From contig NC_135038.1 in NCBI RefSeq assembly GCF_051020975.1, positions 2,044,001 to 2,108,000 on the forward strand: a DNA stretch of 64,000 bases, read 5' to 3'. Under the pieces are notes generated by a model. That model was not told the DNA's origin. It was given only the letters and a program-made list of their open reading frames with translations, and made no database searches. Below are positions 44,291 through 56,436 of the stretch, piece by piece. The first letter of the stretch is position 1. Each line of letters opens with the position of its first letter. The position numbers and the translations under genes are program-made. Source of the DNA: Osmia lignaria lignaria (Eukaryota; Arthropoda; Insecta; Hymenoptera; Megachilidae).

Positions 44291-45814
44291 TGCAACGACA
44301 GCCGCGGATCGGCGTCGTGCATCACAGGCCCCCACCGTGGCGGCATCTCCACTCCCGCGCGGCTAGACTATAAGTAGGACCGATCGATGCGATAATTGAT
44401 GAGTTGCCTCGGGGCTTCAGCCCCGAGAAGACCTCCTGGGAGGTCCGGACCGGAGCACCGGTAGCTCGACGTCATGGTTGACCTGGCGGAGAGATCTCCG
44501 GCCGTCGGGCCGTGGCATTGTACTACGTCACGACCTGGCAGCTCCCTATAGGTCCAGCAGCCGTAGGCGCCTAGCTTCGTCATTTCCGCGGTCTCGACCC
44601 AGGATAACCAAGCTAGTGCGTGTTCATAATCTCTGCCGGTGCTACCACGGGATTTCGAACGTTATCTTACACGGCACCGCATCCGGCCTTTGGCAACCAA
44701 TCCCATCCAGCTTCGTGGCGTCATCCAGGCTGGCCAGGATTGGTCGTCGCTTCGTCCGCTGCTCGGTTCTACCTCCGTGTACGAGGAGGCAGCCGCACAA
44801 GGCAAGCGGGCAACAACTTAATAAAACGCGTTTTAATAAAACACCGTCAGCCCAATCTGGTCAATCCTTCCTGGTCTTCCGACTTTTGCATTCGGTATCA
44901 CGACACATGGTAGTGTCTCGGCGCTTTCGCTAGTCGCTCGCGTTCGCGCTCTCACTCCGCGCTCGTTAATTTGTAAGGCGGTAGCGAGAAATAAGAACCG
45001 CGTTAGTTTGTAAGACCGGTTTGTTAATAAAAGTCAAATTGAAAGAATTCAAGACGCGCATTCCAGGGAGGTTCTGGGGTAAGTGCCATGCCGTTCCTCA
45101 TGGTCCTCCTACCAGAAGATGCAAGATCTTCCCCACTCTGTGGCCAGATCCTTCTAGAACATCTTTATCTCTTTACACGTGCCATGCGGCACCATGACTT
45201 CGAGTCATCGGCTACACGCGCGTTCCCCTGAAGATCGGTGATCAAACTCCCTATCGCCGATCCATAGACAAACATCCGCAACTCTTAGAATTCGTCGCGC
45301 CTCGAGTATCAACTACCACCGGCCCAAGTCCGATGACAGACAGGTATGAGTCCCACACTGCCCGGGCCTCCCCTAGCCGATTAGTGCGAACGGGAGTCAC
45401 CTGCACGTACGTAAATCCTGAGAGATCTTTGAACAGCAGGTCAAAGTCCCAAATGCATTGAACCTGCCACGTGTCAACCCTTGCACGCGTGCTGACGCTA
45501 ACAGGTTAGATTCTAAGTCCCGCGGAAATTTCTGTGATGGACCGGGTTCCGACCGTAGTAAGTAAGTCCTGTAAATTAAGCTAAGTGCGAAATGGCTCCA
45601 CGCGTCGTCTAATCTCCAGACTATATTGTGTTGTAGCACCCGAGGCAGGAGATGGCCGCCAGACCAGCCCGGCGGCCCCCACCTTTATATATAATATAAT
45701 ATATTTTTTTGCATAAACATCTATATATTTTGCTATACACCTGCCTCGTTATTTCTCGAACCCGACCACCTTGTGAACCCTGGCACGAGGAACCGACCAG
45801 ACCGCCCCGTTACA
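44291..45814. mobile_element. 1.5-kb solo-LTR-like insertion in the P-type transposase exon
   Basis: GC-rich block from TGCAACGACAG to CCCCGTTACA, with TTAC at 44287-44290 and 45815-45818. ATTAC also fits if the end is one base shorter. Removing it with one TTAC restores the transposase exon frame. TG...CA ends with a TGYAACG...CGTTACA pattern and a 4-bp duplication match the two solo LTRs in the Jockey-like element, though the interior differs. TATA-like and AATAAA motifs are present (about 44367 and 44820), and no retroelement genes are. Confidence 0.75.
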
Positions 45815-46997
45815 TTACCAACAGCAATTCCAAAGCAGATTGAATCTGGTATGAATTGATCTCCTATTTTTATATCAGATACAAATATTCAAGAAGAGAG
45901 CAGTAATAATCCTGAATTTGAGCCTCCAGCAAAAATTCGTGTTGTAGACATAGCAGGTAAAAATACATTTAAGTACATAATAAGTGTTTAATATATAAAT
46001 ACATAAGAATAAATAATTTAGATAAATGAGAATAAATATTTTTTATCTTATATGCTTGTTCTTTAACAATTGCAGGCCCATCTCATCAGGGAGACATTAC
46101 ATCATTTGGCTTTGATGTAAGTGTTCAGACGTCAGCATCGATATATGCAGGTACTCCGAGGAAGCATAAGCTTGAGAATAAAATTTCTAATTTAGAACGC
46201 GAGAATTTAGAGTTAAATGCGGAAGTGTTAGAACTTAGAAATAATCAGTCTAGTTTAAGTACATTTCAGGGTTTATATAAAAAATTTTTATCCCCAAAAA
46301 TAATTAATTTCGTTAATATGCCAGTCATTCAAAATAATAGAAATGTTCACGGTAGACGTTATACGGAAGATTTTAAAAAGTTCATGATATCATTGTATTT
46401 TGTTGGGACAAAATGTTATCGGCAGTTACAGGCCACATTTGCCCTTCCGTCGACGAGGGTGTTACAGAGATATTTAGAAAAAGTGCAATTTACTGTAGGC
46501 TTTAATAGTAATTTATTTGCTATTTTAAAATTAAAAGTAGAGAACATGCATGATTCCGATAATTAAAGTGTAACGTATATTACGATTACGGTTATGATTT
46601 AGTTATCGGGTTTGAAGACGACTGCATTTTGCGAAATAGTAGTTCAGCAAATTATGTTACCGTCATAATGGCTAGAGACATGAAAGAAAGTTGGAAGCAA
46701 CCGTTAGGGTACATATTTACCTCATCTTATATAAATGCACAGAATTTAAAAAAACATTTAGACAATTTTATTCAGAAATTAAATGAAATTGGGTTACAAG
46801 TGATTAGCCTGGTAACAGATATGGGATCAAATTTTGTAGAACTTAATTCGATTTGTAGGAATATTCTTCCCTTGGTTATGTTATATTACAAAAAATGTAT
46901 ATATAATATTTGGGTGAAGGTGTTATGTCATTCATACATTTCCTAGGTGATGTATGCAGTATCGTATTTTATACTTTGGCGGTGGCATACATAATAT

Positions 46998-47188
46998 AGC
47001 TATCGTAGCATCCGTGTGTCATTTAGATGTATGCGAAAAGTGATGTAGAATAGCATGCCGTTAGTTGGATGCAATAACTGAGGTGGCGCTGAAATCAGTT
47101 TCTGTTCGGTCTAATTTCGATGCAACGTTGACTGTTATACCGACGCGGAATTCGAAGTTCAGCCTCGACGCTCGCATCACCTTAACAG
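46998..47188. repeat. About 190-bp dispersed repeat, copy 2
   Basis: Near-identical to 9399-9589 and in the same orientation. It occupies the place where part of the P-type transposase catalytic domain is missing, so insertion and deletion may have been coupled. Confidence 0.75.
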
Positions 47189-48038
47189 TGAAAACAATAG
47201 AAACATATCATATATAAAATGCATTAAAGGCTGGAAAATCACAATAAAATCTTTGATTAATATTTGGGCGCGGTTGCAGAACGCAAATTTTAATTTTATG
47301 TTAACCAGACGATTAAATCAGGATTGTTTAGAAAATTTTTTTGGTAGTATTAGACAGCAAAATGGGAATGCCGTAAATCCCACAGCAATTCAATTTGGAA
47401 GGGCATTTAAAAAACTATTTTTAGCTGATTATTTTCATTCAAATTTTATGAATTGTAACAATGATTTTGACAGTATACTAAGTAACTCCACAAACTTATC
47501 GGAACAGACACTTGCATTATCAATTACTCCAGCTGATCGTGAGTCGTTCCGTGTGGAGTATTGTGACTACCAGCAGCAAACATTGCTTGAGCAGAATGCC
47601 TTTAAATACGATGCCGGCTACTTATTGAACAAATGCTTGACAATTCACAGTTGTCCAATATGCACCACCTTTGCCAATAGTAACGAATTAGATGAAAGCA
47701 ATTTATTTACACATTTTAAAGCATATAATACAGAACATAATTTTTATGGTGCACTAAGAAATCCAGACGAATCCTTTTACAATTATTTATTTACTTTAGA
47801 AAACATCTTCTTTTCAAACGCACATTCTATTTTACCTCGCACCCATGTAGGTAAAAATATATATCATTTATGTAGAAATGTAACTGGTTTTATTCACCCT
47901 TGCGACAATTTTCCTCTAGAATATTTATTAAAGTTATTTATTAGATTAAGAATTTATTATACACTTAAATACAGCAATAGGGATTTTAAAACTTGCATTA
48001 GAAAAGATAGGAAACTGCATATTGTATTAAATTTGTAA

Positions 48039-48384
48039 ATACATATTGTAATGTCTTGAAATATATTATCCGAAACCTTCCCTCATGCTATTGTATAATT
48101 GTGTAATTTATGTTCAAATATATTTTCTAATACTATCATTTTATTATATTTCTTACTTTCCCACTTTTCAATTATGTAAAATTAATGTAAATACTTCGAT
48201 TAATAATATACAGAAAAATTGACGACGCAAGAAGTTTTCTAGTTATTAAAGATTGTCATGAAAAGAAAGCATTACATTCAATTAATTCAAACTTCCCGCT
48301 CGTTGATACAACGCATTTAAAGGGACAGCGAATCGTCGACATCAAAGGTGCCCGCCGGGAGTGTCGATTCTTGTTATACCACCT
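48039..48384. other. Spacer after the transposase pseudogene
   Basis: AT-rich, no gene seen. It may include the 3' part of the P-type element, but I find no terminal inverted repeat for it. Confidence 0.5.
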
Positions 48385-50265
48385 CTTTGCTATGGATTTG
48401 AACCTTTGACCTGTAGATTGCGAGTCATACGTTTTACCGGGAAGCTAACCGTTTGTATATACGAGCCTGTCATACTTCTCAATGTACGGAGTAACTAACT
48501 TTAATTGTTAATATCTTTTAAACAATTAGCCGTCTGCCCCCAAAATAGGTATAGGCGTGTTCAGCTCGACGAGCTCTACAAGGTCGAAGACCATTACACT
48601 TGAGTAGTTCCTCTTGCCAGTAAGAACAAACTGAAGAATGAATCGCTTATTTCATGAAGCAAATACGGTCAGAGAAATATGTATAACTTTTGACAGGTAT
48701 AGGTTAGAGTTAATCACATCTTGAAAGTACTTATTAAAATATTACAAGTAAAATCAACCGCATATTGCATGAAATAGAATGCAAGATGGAATAATGTTGC
48801 CCAGTAATAAATACATGCAAGTTTATTTGAGTTTATTAGGACTTTATATGCTGTTGACAATACAGCATAGCATGGTACGTACATTCATATGTACTTTTGG
48901 CTACTCTTTCTAAAGTAACATGTAACTTTTTATATCAATAAAAAGAGCATGTAATAAAGGCGTTTCAATAATAGAGTATGACAATCAAAATCAAAATAGG
49001 GGTATATTTGTCATTATTTGGTCATTAATTTGGTGGATTCCAAATATAGGTGCAGTTGAATATAATCTATCAATATATAATAATATGACTTCTTCTTCTT
49101 TTTATATATTTTCAGCATCTGTTCAGACATTGATGGGGAAATTACAACCAAAAAATTATAAAGCAGAACAATTGAATAAATACATTAAAGAAATTAACCA
49201 GCATAGAATGAAATACTAGGACGAATATAGAAAATGGATGAAATTACTTTGTCGCAAGATATATCTGGAAATATGTTTAAGGTAAAACCTTACTTTCTTC
49301 AATATATCCTTTATTTCAAATTAATGTTGTGGAATACAATATATCAATATAGAATAATATGATTTCATTTTCTTTATTTTCAGCATTTATTCAGACATTG
49401 ATGAGGAAATTACAACAAAGAATTTAGCGAGTAGAAAAATTTGATACATACAGTGAACAAATTATCCAAAGAAGAGGATTATTAAATTAGATAAGTTTGT
49501 CTTCCAAATCATGGACTATAAAAACAATGTAATGCCAGCATATTTTAAGTAAATAAATTAATTGTTGAAAATGAGACTCTTAAATTGTAATTTCATGTTC
49601 CAATTTCCTTAGTATAGAGTTTAATTTATGGTTCACATTATCTTTTTCTACTTACAAATAAATACTTTTGTCGTGTAAAAATTCATAAATAAAAAAAAAA
49701 GTTGTAATATCGGAGTTGTTACTTTATTATTCACTTTCATCTATTTTGTATCACTTGTGTTTACAAATCACAAATTCATCTCATCCAACTACAACAGTCC
49801 AACTGAAATATTCTATTGTTCAGACCAATTAGAAAAAGTATTAAAACATTTAGAAACAATCTTGTTCAATGAAGACTTATGGAGAAAAGATAGAAAATAA
49901 TATTTAATTACTATGAATTAGTTTTATATCACCATAGGCAAATATAACCTAAAATCTCACAATACACAATTCACTAAATTTCTTGAACAATTGTACCAGA
50001 TAATATTAATTACATGTAGTCCGACAATATATCGTGTCAATTACATTACTTTTTCTTGGTAATCTGCGGTACTTCACAATTTTTTGGCGAAACACGGAGC
50101 ACATGATAAAACGTAACGCGTTATGCAGCTGACGCGATAAAACTGTAAAAATCGATAATTCCACTATTTTTCCACGCATTTGCATGATCAACCCCTTTTT
50201 TGCCGAAAATCCCGAGTACTTTCCAATTTTTTACGAGAGAAGGTGCTTATCGTGGAAAATAAGTT
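48385..50265. repeat. Left arm of a large inverted duplication flanking SMYD4
   Basis: 48594-50265 is near-identical, in reverse complement, to 57254-58925; both arms are exactly 1672 bases and I saw only scattered single-base differences. Homology continues outward with more change to about 48385, through a tRNA-related SINE-like block. Inside are two exon-like modules, each preceded by TTTTCAG: ATCTGTTCAGACATTGATGG at 49115 and ATTTATTCAGACATTGATGA at 49384. The first opens into a 33-codon frame ending in TAG at 49217. No full gene is recognised. Confidence 0.9.
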
Positions 50266-51800
50266 GGTCTAAAGATGACGCAATAGAATAGTAAAGGTCA
50301 AAAAAATTAATAATCCGCTATTTCTCCATGTATTTTCATGATTGATGTCTCTTTTTTCTGGAGACTGCAAATACTTTTCAGTTTCTAAACGAGGGAAGGT
50401 GCTTATCATGAAAATAAGTTGTTTTTATTAGCCATCGCGGTCATCTCCCATGATAAGTACCTTCTGTCGTTAAAAAATTGCAAAGTATTCGCAATTTCCA
50501 GTAAAAAAAATGGTCGATCATGGAATTGCATGGAGGAATACAGTAAAAGCAGGATATGTATATGCAACAAACATTGGGACCCAGACGTTGCATACATCCA
50601 GCCGAGGTGTCGAATCTCGGGTTACACGCGACAACCAGCCAAGCGTGAACGTAGAAAGGGACAAACAGTAGCGGAAGGAGAGAGGTCTGATGATCAAAGG
50701 AAAGAGCCGAAACGTATCGGTGTGACTAATATTAATTGAATCAAAAAACTTTTTTACTTTTGACTTTTTTTTAATGAAACTTTTACTAGCGCATTGGTGA
50801 GATTTTTGTGATTAAAGTAGTACCAAACACAATATAGTTTCAATTATAATTACTTGCTAAAATTGATGTTAAACGTTGGCGAAAAGCAAAGGAGGGTTGG
50901 AAATGAAAACCGGTCGCAGTGTTGGTTCTGTTTTCAAACGTTGCATATATCCAGCCGAGGTGTCGATTCTGGGCATTTAAACGTTGCATATATCCAGCCA
51001 AGGTGTCGATTCTGGGCATTTAATGTTGCACATATCCAGTCGAGGTATCGATTCTGCGTCCGTACACATCGTTTGTATTCAGCCGCGATACCTATTCTAC
51101 ATTCGTACACAACATGCGATGTGTTGCATGTCGCATGTTGCATGTTTGCTGCATCTTTGGTGTATGGCCTGCCTTATACATATGTAGCCGAGGTGTCAAT
51201 TCTATGTTGTTTATTCTATTATTATTGTTTATTTATTCTATTATCATTCTCTTATTATTGTTAGCTTGTAAATTACTTTACTTTTCAATAGGATGAAACT
51301 GTCTGGTTTCATAGAAATCACGGGCTGTTCCTAACATCATAATGCACCTAATTTGCAGTCAATAGTTCAGCAGCATATTCGGAATAAATAAATAAATAAA
51401 TGAATATAATTCAAACTATATCGTGTTTGGTATCATTTTAATCAGAAAAATCTCACAAATGCGTTAGTAAATGTTTCATTAAGAAAAAGTTAAAAATAAA
51501 AAAGTTTTATCGTTGAATTAGTACTAGTCACGCCAATATAAGGATTCGGATCGTATTACACGGCTTCCTTGTCGAGCGTCTCGGTTCGCTTAGGGGGATC
51601 CCCCAACTGGAGGAGATAGCGATGTTGCATATATCCAGCCAATCTTTCGTTGCCTATATCCAGCTTTTACTGTAGTCGAATTGTCGATTTTTTCGGTTTT
51701 TACAATTTTATAGCTCTGTCTACGTAACAACTTATTTTTCATGATAATCACCTTCCCTCGTTTAGAAACTGAAAAGTATTTGCGATTTCCGGAAAAAAGA
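50266..51800. mobile_element. Nested foldback elements with 43-bp tandem repeats
   Basis: An outer pair at about 50270-50470 and 51680-51800 (AAACGAGGGAAGGTG, inverted as CACCTTCCCTCGTTT) encloses an inner element at about 50719-51535. The inner element's arms carry ACTTTTTTACTTTT with GATTAAAGTAGTACCAAAC, answered by GGTATCATTTTAATC with AAAAATAAAAAAG. The inner element carries tandem repeats at 50936-51062. Frames here are repeat-derived and not genes. Confidence 0.65.
50936..51062. repeat. 43-bp tandem repeat, three units
   Basis: The unit AAACGTTGCATATATCCAGC, followed by CGAGGTGTCGATTCTGGGC, starts at 50936 and 50979, with a third, more diverged unit from 51022. Single degenerate relatives occur at about 50583, 51183 and 51622. 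Confidence 0.85.
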
Positions 51801-52660
51801 GGGTAATTATTGAGATTAGGTTACACCTCACCGATTTTGATGAAATTTAAAATTATATTGTAAAACAATGTACGCATTAGTATAGGAACGCCGATTTTCT
51901 ACTGTTTTTGCAGGCAGCAGCAGGGCGACCGACATCAATATATATATACATATATTACGGGTGGGCTTAAAAATTAAATTTAACTAATTTTCATAATTTT
52001 GAATCTCAGCATGTGTGTCTAGTTGCCGTTAGGCGACCAGAATATCACTTTGCTTTAACCACAGCCGACTCTAGTACTAGCCGTGCTGAAGTAAAAATGG
52101 CAACACCGCGGGAGTCCGGTCTGAATATATCAACACCTACACTACTCTATCTGCCTCCCGGACTCCCGAACTCTCAGCCAATCAACGTCGTCAGACTCCC
52201 GACTACTCTCTGGACTTCACATAACCTCTTTGGTTTCGTTCCAATAATTTCGCTTGTTTCAAGGTTTTTATTAACTTATATACACGTTTATCAATTCTTA
52301 AATGTTTCAATTTGATCCAAAGATGGTTTCATTTTGCTTCATACCTAAATTTTCTTGAAACCACTGTAAATATTTCAAATATCATGCTTCACAACACCAA
52401 ACTACTTTGAGAGTACACAAAATATATATCACATTTATAACAATTTTATACTACCACATCACTTCTATTTGCCATAGTTGCAACGTTTATATATTGTTTA
52501 TACATAATTAACACAAAATAGTGTATATTACTACAGCTTTTAATTAAAAAAGACGTTAATTACAATTCCGAGCACAGGATTCTGCTTTTGAAAATAGGAC
52601 TCCCGATTGTCACGTGAGCGGTGTTGCCACGTTGTTCAGCATGGCTAGTACCAGTGATGC
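51801..52660. mobile_element. Foldback MITE fragment and a second inverted-end element
   Basis: 51805-52060 is a diverged partial copy of the block at 40980-41350 (TACGCATTAGTATAGG, CTACTGTTTTTGCAGGCAGC). About 52069-52655 has inverted ends: CTAGTACTAGCCGTGCTGAA with GGCAACACCGC on the left, GCGGTGTTGCCACG with TTCAGCATGGCTAGTACC on the right. Non-coding. Confidence 0.6.
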
Positions 52661-54259
52661 CAGAACCGTGGGACGTGGGACAAATCTTTACCCTCTCCAC
52701 GACGTCCCACGACGTCCCAGTGACTCCCCTACCGCAGTTGTTTCATCTAACACAAGCGCGTTGTCCCACGTGTCCGTGTGAGCTCTCTGCGGGTTTGGCA
52801 GAGTTCGGCTGCTCTCGTCATTTCTACGTTATCGGCTCGATGCTCAAGCCGCTAAAGCACGTGGCAGCAGCATCGACGAATCGACAAAATAATATAATTT
52901 TGTGCATGGCAATATGGCTGAATTAAGAAACCAGGAGAATCAGTTCGAATCCCGATTTTACGGTTTCAGTTCTGATTCTTAATACATTAACGTTTTTCTA
53001 ATACATAAAAATACATTTTTGATACATTAATACTATGAAATACATTAACTTGGAAAGCAGTTAAAAAAAAGAGTTGAACTGCATCTTTCTTTGATATTTT
53101 TTTTAATATTTAAGTTTTATATATATACATATGTATGTACGTACATATGATAAAAGTACGTGATACAGAAGTAATTTCTTCAATTAGATATTACTGTTAT
53201 TCTAACTATTACAATACGTAAATTCGAAGACATACGAGGAAAATTGGTTAGGTTAAATTGTAAGGATATAAAGAAATTTCAATCTTTAACGGTTTGTCAG
53301 TTTTATTTCTTATTCCTTACAACTATTATAATTTTATTCTGTGAATGGTCATTACAATGAAAGATGGATTAGATACAATTTGATTCCTCATTTAATTTGT
53401 TATATACATATCAGGTTTCTTGCAACTATTGTACCTGGTCCACGCTTACACGATATTGCATATTTTACTTTCCTATAATACAACAAGGAAACAAAACTAT
53501 AATATAGTGATTACCATAATACAATAGAAAATGTTAATCTTGGTATAAACCTTGTTTTTTTTGTGTACTTAATCTGCAGTTACGCTTCGTTGCTTTATAA
53601 TGACAGATTTTTCTTTTAAATGAAACTTCCACTAGCGTATTGATGAAATTTTTCGATTAAAACAAGATGAAACACGACATAATTTGAATTATAGTTACTT
53701 TATATATTTGCATTAGGTTTTAAATAAAGGTCTGAGGCGATTTTACTTCGTTCTAGGTCTCTAGGTCGAACGGTTGATAATGGCGCCAAATCAGCCATGA
53801 CGTTCCACTTTATCACTGGCTACTTGAATCAGTGTCTTGAATTTGTGTCTGTAGGATTATTAATCAGGAGGTAATTTGTATGAGAACATTTGCAAATAAT
53901 AGAATTTTAATGATAAAATGTTTTAAAACCTACAAATTAATAATTGTAAAAGAGAAACGTGTAATCAAGTTTCTGTCTAAATTCAAATTCTGCAAACGCA
54001 ATGTGATACTTTGTTATTAATAATCAGCTGTTTATTTGTAAGATAGGAACAATAGAATATACGTTGAATAATCAATTTTCAGTATTTAAATCTACAGATT
54101 TTATACAAAAAGTTTTTTATATATACTTTACCTTTGTCACTACTTCAAATTCAGTTATGAAAGAAAAATGTTAACTGTTAATGAATCAGAAACAAAAATT
54201 AAAAAAAAAACATAAAGAAAGAAATTAACATGACATTACGTGGGCGCGTTTGATGCATA
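52661..54259. other. Intergenic region downstream of SMYD4
   Basis: 52650-52840 is a copy of 56488-56680 (GTGATGCCAGAAC, CAGTTGTTTCATCTAACACA, TTCTACGTTATCGG). 53600-53700 repeats the foldback arm motif (ATTAAAACAAGATGAAACAC). The rest is AT-rich with no gene. The SMYD4 3' untranslated region probably lies in the last few hundred bases. Confidence 0.6.
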
Positions 54260-56436
54260 TTATAGTTCAGGAATATCAAATCTGTTTCCACTTAAGCAAT
54301 AGACACGTTTAAGAATTGCTGATATCTCGGTTACTGTGCAGTGAGGCATTCGTACCGCGTTATATACTCGTTGAAACATTTGTAACAAGTCATCTATCAT
54401 ATCTTTGTTAAATACATTTCCTTCTTCCGCCATACGGCGATATTTAGGATAATTTGGCAACGTGCGAAGGGCTATTCCTAAACTGGATTCCTGTTAAATA
54501 GGGAAATATTGTGGAAATAAATAGCAAATATAAGAAAGTCTTTCGATACGTACTTAATCATTAATTAACTCACCTTAGATAACATTAATTCATGAAATAC
54601 TGGCCAGTCCTCCACACAAGCTACACAATCGCAAGTGAAGAAGTAGCGTATTCGAAGTTCCAAGCGCCTCGTGAATTTTGGTACCATTGAATATAATGGA
54701 CCGTAGTGATCAAATATCTTGTAAAAATTGTTTTATCAATAAAAAAATGAAACTCATCGTAAATAATCGTTCACACAATACGTTTTTGTACCTGTTCATC
54801 CTTTTTGATAGGATACATTGCATAAGCAATTATATGCGCAGTCCTTGAAACTCTTAGAATGTTTGGGTTACAACTGTGATTAAACAGACTAAGAAATGGC
54901 ATAAGTGCTGCACCACGGTCTTCCGAAGCGATTTTATATTCTTCCGTAAACTATAAATATTAATTTAATTGTTAAATAATAAACATAATCTTTGCCGCAA
55001 ATTTATTATATGTATATATTACCGAATGAGTATTAAGAGGGATCAATTGCAGATGCCTTAGAATGAGCCCCCCAACAAAGATAGCATCATTGTTTTTTAT
55101 TAATTCAAATAAATCTTTCAGTGAACTGCCAAATATATCAGTACATGTTGCTAAGTAATACAATATGAAACTAGCTTCTGCGGATCTTGTAAAGAGATCT
55201 TCTAATGACAGTTTTTCAACGTTAGTAACCAAACTTAATACACTTCTGTAAGCATCACTTTCAAATGTTCCATTCTTTGAAAAACCCTTTGTACGGGGAT
55301 CTAAAATAATACGTAATTATGACTGATAACTTTTTACAAAATTATCCCAGATACTTACTATCACAATTTTCAACTTCTTTTAGTTCTTCTCTTAAGTTCT
55401 GTATATTATTACTCTCTCTTACTGCCTGAATAGCAAGTCTTACGCAAAACTGATGACGTTCCATAAAATTCATTTTAAAAAAGTAAGGAAATACCTTACA
55501 TTCTATGTCATGATATTTTTTCCAGTCCGAAGCTTTACATTCTTCTGAACAATACATAGCATATGTACAATAGTTACAAGGTATATTAGCCCAGCATACT
55601 TCCAAGCAATTTGAACAATGCGTCTGTAAATTGTTATGACTTAATATTAGCGAATAAGGCTTTTCTATAGCAATTATTTCACCAATATTTATGTCACGAG
55701 TAGCTACAATGTGTCTGCCATATTTTTCATTATATTTTATAGTTATCGCATTGGAGGCACAAGGAACTTCAGTGTTGCATATCTTTAATTCAGGCAAAGG
55801 TGATTGTTTTACGATACTTTGTTTTTTTGATATATTTGATACAGATATTTTTTTGGCAGAAATGAACATATTATTCATTTTTTTATGACCGACATCATCC
55901 AAGGACAGCCTGTCTAGCCAATTTTGCGCTTCCTTAATAGTATCTTCTGTGTTGGGATATTTTAATATACTTAAACACTCAATTTTTCTTAAATATAATA
56001 TACTTCTTGAATTATTTGGATATGGTAAGGCTAAGGCTCTATCTATGTCTTGAATACATTCTTTGTATTTGTGTATTTTTTTTAGAACAGCAGATCTATT
56101 CGCATACGCCAAAGCAAGTTGTTCAGATGTACAAGGAGCATATGCTATACTTTTTGTATACAGTTTTAGTGCATCGATACACAGAGAGCTTGTTAATGAT
56201 TTTGACATATATTTTTCATTTCCTTGTTTTTTTAATTCTGTAGATTTCTTTGCATTTTTTCTATCTGGACATACTTGAGAAATCATACCATATTCTAGCA
56301 TAAGCTTAAGAAAAAACCTTACACGTTCCTCATCTGCGTGTAAAGTTTTGAATTCATTAAATACATCTTCATACTTATCTACAGCAAGTATTTTTTCGTG
56401 TAATAAACCCAGCAATTTATCCATTCTTTCTTGCAT
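54260..56436 (-). CDS. SMYD4: SET and MYND domain protein, SMYD4 type, five exons
   Basis: Probable lysine methyltransferase of the SMYD4 branch. Minus-strand exons are 56436-55359, 55300-55023, 54950-54792, 54717-54574 and 54490-54260, all GT-AG and in phase, giving 629 residues. Residues about 66-175 form TPR-like helices (QGNEKYMSKS, LAYANRSAVLKKIHKYKECIQDIDRAL), a hallmark of SMYD4. The SET domain begins near 239 (YGRHIVATRDINIGEIIAIEKPY). It is split by a complete MYND zinc finger (C274 to C313, with CSNC, CNYC, YCSEEC, HDIEC). It ends with LFNHSCNPN, the AdoMet/catalytic NHSC motif, in exon 3. Exon 4 has YGPLYS and the post-SET cysteines FTCDCVAC. The start is the only in-frame Met near the N-terminus. 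All key residues are present, so the gene looks functional despite repeats on both sides. Confidence 0.93.

Larger units (their letters stand above)
43919..48038 (+). pseudogene. P-element-superfamily (THAP9-like) transposase gene, decayed
   Basis: Exon 1 (43919-44031) and exon 2 (44151-44290) encode a THAP zinc finger: C-x4-C in SCSYKNC, then C and H in CSKHF, with the L-W core residues. A 1.5-kb LTR-like block interrupts exon 2, which resumes at 45819 and ends at a GT donor after 45956. Exon 3 starts at 46076 with a leucine-zipper-like coiled coil (HKLENKISNLERENLELNAE). The P-type catalytic region YTEDFKKFMISLYF...CYRQL follows. After a stop at 46563 it continues in another frame with IGFEDD and VTDMGSNF (about 46600-46830). 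A gap with the 190-bp repeat follows. From 47253 comes the C-terminal part, LTRRLNQDCLENFFGSIRQ...GNAVNPTAIQFGRAFK, ending at 48038. One stop near 45852 is also seen. It would have cut and pasted a P-like transposon; it is now dead. Confidence 0.88.

Noticed and set aside
50006..50191. 61-codon frame identical to one at 57328-57513
   Set aside because: The identity is explained by the large inverted duplication; no start context, domain or codon signal supports a gene.
50854..51264. Overlapping plus-strand frames rich in Cys, Tyr and repeats
   Set aside because: They are produced by the 43-bp tandem repeat and AT-rich sequence, not by a gene.
52013..52926. Frames of about 100 codons downstream of SMYD4
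   Set aside because: They fall in foldback elements that recur elsewhere and show no protein-family signal.
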